From positions 1-64,000 of the forward strand of contig JAWKRB010000032.1 of the NCBI GenBank assembly GCA_041389885.1: DNA of 64,000 bases. Direction: 5' to 3'. A program made the position numbers and the translations under genes. Source of the DNA: JAWKRB01 sp041389885. Lineage in GTDB: Bacteria > Myxococcota_A > Polyangia > Polyangiales > Ga0077539. This document shows, in pieces, positions 61,225-64,000 of this stretch. Numbering within the stretch: the first letter of the stretch is position 1; each line of letters begins with the position of its first letter. The notes beneath the pieces were generated by a model that was given only the letters and a program-made list of their open reading frames with translations, searched no databases and had not been told where the DNA came from.

Positions 61225-63115
61225 CGTGAAACTCGACGCGGCGGTTGCGGGCGCGGCCCTCGGCGGTGGAGTTCGACTCGCGCGGGCGGTCGGGGCCGAA
61301 GCCCACGGCGGTGATCCGCGACTCGGCCACGCCGCGCGCGATGAGGTACGCGCGCACCATGTCGGCGCGGCTCCGCGAGAGCCGGCGGTTCGCCTCGGGG
61401 TCGCCCACGTTGTCGGTGTGCCCCTGCACCTCGACCCGCGTCGCCTCGGGGTGCCCCTGGATCACCGCCGCCACCGCGTCGAGCACGCGAAACGACGCCG
61501 CGCCCACGATGCGATCGCGCCCGGTGGAGAAATTGACCTCCTGCAGGATGACGATGTTGTCGCCCCGGAGCTCCGCGAGGCCGCCGTTCGCCGGAGGGGG
61601 CTCCGGCGGCGTCGAGGGCGGCGTGGGGGCGTTGGGCGGCGGCGCGCCGGGGCCGTCAGGGCAGCCGTCGGTGTCGTCGATGCCGTTCACCGTCTCGGGC
61701 TGGTCGCTGCACTGATCCTCGGCGTCGGGGATGCCGTCGCCGTCGTTGTCAGGGTCGGGGCAGCCGTCTTCGTCTTGAAAGCCGTCGAACTCTTCGGGCT
61801 CCGTCGGGCACGCGTCGCGGTCGTCGGGAATTCCGTCGCGGTCGCGGTCGTTGTCAGGGCAGCCGTCGTTGTCGCGGTCGCCGTCCATGTCTTCGGGCTC
61901 GCGGGGGCACGAGTCGAAGCCGTCGGGGATGCCGTCGCCGTCGTTGTCAGGGTCGGGGCAGCCGTCGTTGTCTTGAAACTGGTCGCGGTCTTCGGCCTCG
62001 TCGGGGCAGCGGTCGTTCGCGTCCTCGATGCCGTCGCCGTCGTTGTCGGGGTCGGGGCAGCCGTCTTGATCCTCGAAGCCGTCGCGGTCTTCGGGCTCGT
62101 TGGGGCAGCGGTCTACGGCGTCGTCGACGCCGTCGTGGTCGAGGTCGATGTGCGTGGGCGACCAGACCATGCCCGCGAAGGCCCGCGCCGCGGGGGCGCC
62201 CGCGCCTCGCACCAGGCCCGCGCCGCCGCCCAGGGTGACCGCCCAGTCCCCCGCGCGGTACCGCGCCGCGAGGTCGCCCTCGACGGCGTTGGACTGCAAC
62301 GCCGACGAGAAATCGGTGCTCCCGAAGAACTCAGCGATGAGCCCGAAGCGCGGCGTGAGGTCGTAGCCCAGGCCCGCGCCCCAGAGCATACGGCTGCCCA
62401 CGGAGGTCGACAGCACCTGCGCGCTCTCGGGGCGGAGCACCGCGCCGGCGTTGATCGCCGCGCTGAAGCGACCGTACCGAAGGTCGAGGATCGCCCGCGC
62501 GCCGCCGGAGAATTGCCCGTCGGCGATGAAGCGCTGGTCGCCTCCGGTGAACTGCCCCGTGGGGATGTTCCCCCAGAGGGAGACAGCGAAGGCCACGCCG
62601 CGCATGCCGAGGCCCGCGAGGCGGACCTTCAGCTCGACCCTGGGGTCACCGAGCGCCGCGCTGGTGCGGCTCTGGGGGTTGGACGCGCCGCCCACGGGTC
62701 GAAAGGTCGCCGGGTCGATGGCGTCGCCGTCGGCGAGGGTGACCGGGATGTCGAGGGAGAGCTGAAACCGCCGCCCGAAGGTCACCGACGGCATGATGTT
62801 CAGCGTCGCGAGGTGGGCCACCGGGCGGGAGCGCACGGAGCCCGCGGAGCACCCCGAGTCGTTGTCGACGTTGGGGCAGTCGGCGTTGAAGATCGTGAGC
62901 GCGCCGGCGCTGTAGTTGGCCCACACGCCGAGGTCGAAGCCAGCGTTGCCGTCGACCCGCGCGCCCGCCACCGTGAGGAAGTTGTTCGCCCCCGGAGCGA
63001 GGCGAAACGTCTGCATGTCGATGTTCTGGTTGAACGGCGTCTGGGCCCAGGCCGGGAGCGCGGGGCTGACCGCAACCACCGCCGCAAGCACGCTCCACCA
63101 ACGTCGCATTCCCAC
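61208..63115 (-). CDS. OmpA-family outer-membrane protein with TSP3 repeats (second copy)
   Basis: 635 aa from a GTG at 63115 with GGAGG 6 nt upstream; the ATG at 63109 is the alternative. Signal peptide ends PALPAWAQ. A barrel-like N-domain (about 30-325), five TSP3 repeats (about 328-490) of the form DNDGDGIPD..D.CP.EPED.DGF.D.DGCPDP, then a Pro-rich linker and an OmpA domain (about 525-635) with VEVQGHTDNVGDPEANRRLS and RNRRVEFHVTV. The domain order matches the protein at 31926-33566, but the TSP3 units are of a different subtype and there is no Arg/His tail. Downstream of the TonB-like gene. Confidence 0.92.
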   Translation of the reverse strand: MGMRRWWSVLAAVVAVSPALPAWAQTPFNQNIDMQTFRLAPGANNFLTVAGARVDGNAGFDLGVWANYSAGALTIFNADCPNVDNDSGCSAGSVRSRPVAHLATLNIMPSVTFGRRFQLSLDIPVTLADGDAIDPATFRPVGGASNPQSRTSAALGDPRVELKVRLAGLGMRGVAFAVSLWGNIPTGQFTGGDQRFIADGQFSGGARAILDLRYGRFSAAINAGAVLRPESAQVLSTSVGSRMLWGAGLGYDLTPRFGLIAEFFGSTDFSSALQSNAVEGDLAARYRAGDWAVTLGGGAGLVRGAGAPAARAFAGMVWSPTHIDLDHDGVDDAVDRCPNEPEDRDGFEDQDGCPDPDNDGDGIEDANDRCPDEAEDRDQFQDNDGCPDPDNDGDGIPDGFDSCPREPEDMDGDRDNDGCPDNDRDRDGIPDDRDACPTEPEEFDGFQDEDGCPDPDNDGDGIPDAEDQCSDQPETVNGIDDTDGCPDGPGAPPPNAPTPPSTPPEPPPANGGLAELRGDNIVILQEVNFSTGRDRIVGAASFRVLDAVAAVIQGHPEATRVEVQGHTDNVGDPEANRRLSRSRADMVRAYLIARGVAESRITAVGFGPDRPRESNSTAEGRARNRRVEFHVTVAR

Positions 63116-63169
63116 AGTCGTCCTCCGGCGGGCGTTGAGCCGCCCTCGTCGCGCATGCGCGGCGGTCCA

Positions 63170-63199
63170 GTCCTATCTCGGATGAGGGAACCTAGACAA
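63170..63199 (-). promoter_or_regulatory. Candidate promoter of the second OmpA gene
   Basis: On the minus strand, TTGTCT (63199-63194) and TAGGAC (63175-63170) are separated by 18 nt. The expected start near 63163 leaves a leader of about 48 nt holding the GGAGG site. It lies between the TonB-like stop and the OmpA start. Confidence 0.4.
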
Positions 63200-63214
63200 G
63201 ACCGCAGCGACGCC

Positions 63215-64000
63215 TCAGTCGAGCTGAAACCGAATCACGAAGCGCACCGGCACGCTCACCGCGCGCCCCCCGCGGTCCCTCGGAACCGTTGCGGTGCAGG
63301 CGTTTCGAAGCGCGCGCTCGGCGGCCCGGCCGAAGCCGTGGCCGGGGTCACGCACCGCCCGGGCCTCGGTGATGCGCCCCGACGCGTCGACGGTCAGCCG
63401 GAGCTGCACCGACTCCTGAGAGATCCCCTCGTCGCGGGCCTCGTCGGGGTAGAACTCGCGCAGCGCGTTGTCGTCGCACTCGATGCGCGGGCGCTCGGAG
63501 AGGTCTTCGAGGCGAGGCGGGGGCGCCGGGGGCGCGGTGCCGGTGCCGCCTGGGGTGCCCCCGGGCTGGCCGCCAGGGCGCGAATTGTAGGCCGGGCCGC
63601 CCGTGTTCGTGCCGCCCTGCTGCATGTCGCCGCCCTGAAAATTCGTGTTGTTCCCCGTGGGCATCGAGTCGATCTCTTGATCGAAGCGCGCGGGCTCCTG
63701 GGGATCGGGCACCGCGGTCATGACCGGCGGCGCCGCCGCCGGCGCGGGCGGAGGGGGAGGCTCGTTGCGCGGGGGAGGCGGCGTCTCCGGGCGAGCCGCG
63801 GCCGGCGGAGGCGGAGGCGGAGGCGCCTCGGGCGGAGGAGGCGGCGGAGGCGGAGGAGGTGGCGGGGGTGGCGGGGGCTCCACCACGTCCATCTCGGTGA
63901 GCTGGGTGACGGTGATGCGGTGAGGCTGCGAGTGACGGCTCGTGGCGAGCAGCCCGATCACCAGGAGCCCGTGAATGAGCGCCGAGCCGATGAACTCGAC
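63215..64000 (-). CDS. TonB/AgmX-like energy-transducing protein (5' end outside window)
   Basis: The frame continues past the right edge, where the first visible residues are VEFIGSALIHGLLVIGLLA, a membrane helix of the TonB N-terminal kind. A run of about 17 prolines follows, then Pro/Ala/Glu-rich and Gly/Gln/Asn-rich spacers (PPPPPPEAPPPP, GGDMQQGGTNTGG). The last 100 residues form a TonB-C-like domain: RLTVDASGRITEARAVRDPG and AERALRNACTATVPRD with a final beta strand PVRFVIRFQLD. It should span the periplasm from the inner membrane. Partner ExbB/ExbD genes, if any, would lie beyond the edge. The protein could also be of the AgmX/PglI type. Confidence 0.8.
   Translation of the reverse strand, partial: VEFIGSALIHGLLVIGLLATSRHSQPHRITVTQLTEMDVVEPPPPPPPPPPPPPPPPEAPPPPPPPAAARPETPPPPRNEPPPPPAPAAAPPVMTAVPDPQEPARFDQEIDSMPTGNNTNFQGGDMQQGGTNTGGPAYNSRPGGQPGGTPGGTGTAPPAPPPRLEDLSERPRIECDDNALREFYPDEARDEGISQESVQLRLTVDASGRITEARAVRDPGHGFGRAAERALRNACTATVPRDRGGRAVSVPVRFVIRFQLD

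Noticed and set aside
61208..63115. Repeated GTCGTTGTC..GGGCAGCCGTC blocks as a DNA repeat array
   Set aside because: They encode the TSP3 calcium-binding repeats of an OmpA protein and keep the reading frame.

Overview
The window is a very GC-rich bacterial chromosome segment, densely packed on both strands. It looks like a member of the Myxococcota, most likely Polyangiales (Sandaracinus-like). The evidence is the number of surface lipoproteins with Asp/Ala/Val/Pro-rich linkers just after the lipobox, two Cys-rich proteins built of DCDGD..NGCETDL repeats, OmpA proteins with thrombospondin type 3 repeats, type IV pilus retraction ATPases, and GTG/TTG starts with extreme GC at third codon positions. 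The lineage is inferred from these traits and was not tested by a database search. I found no tRNA, rRNA, CRISPR array or recognisable transposase.

Layout. 0-7.8 kb: a secreted two-domain protein cut by the left edge, a NarL-type two-component pair, a Cys-repeat lipoprotein, a GH13 glucosidase and a crystallin-like lipoprotein. 7.8-11.1 kb: a gene-poor, lower-GC island with two small orphan genes and an interspersed repeat family that includes a 150-bp inverted repeat. 11.1-25.5 kb: housekeeping and envelope genes (ComEC, U32 peptidase/RlhA-like, chorismate mutase, histidine phosphatase, GNAT, molybdopterin oxidoreductase), then a minus-strand operon of two PilT-like ATPases, an rRNA-type methyltransferase and MsrA. 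25.7-36.5 kb: lipoproteins, a polytopic membrane protein, a small 85-aa protein, a two-headed DsbA-like lipoprotein, a VWA lipoprotein, an OmpA protein, a phosphodiesterase-fold protein and a FadL-type porin.

36.5-45.5 kb: TVP38, Maf, an amidase, a GT2 glycosyltransferase, the glnB-glnA nitrogen module, and phosphatidylserine decarboxylase followed at 8 nt by a methyltransferase with a long disordered N-terminus. 45.5-64 kb: mostly envelope proteins. These include a 1,548-aa metzincin-like protein, a quinone oxidoreductase, PhoD, a c-type cytochrome-like lipoprotein coupled to a PHM/DBM-type copper monooxygenase lipoprotein, a second Cys-repeat lipoprotein, GST, MATE, AlkB, a second OmpA and a TonB-like protein cut by the right edge.

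Theme. About half of the genes act at or beyond the inner membrane. The Cys-rich lipoproteins, the double DsbA-like protein and MsrA would fit an envelope that relies on disulfides and oxidative repair. The least ordinary items are the paired PilT ATPases that each carry a degenerate extra copy of their own N-terminal domain, the PHM-like monooxygenase/cytochrome pair with all six copper ligands in place, and the non-coding repeat family at 7.98-10.99 kb.
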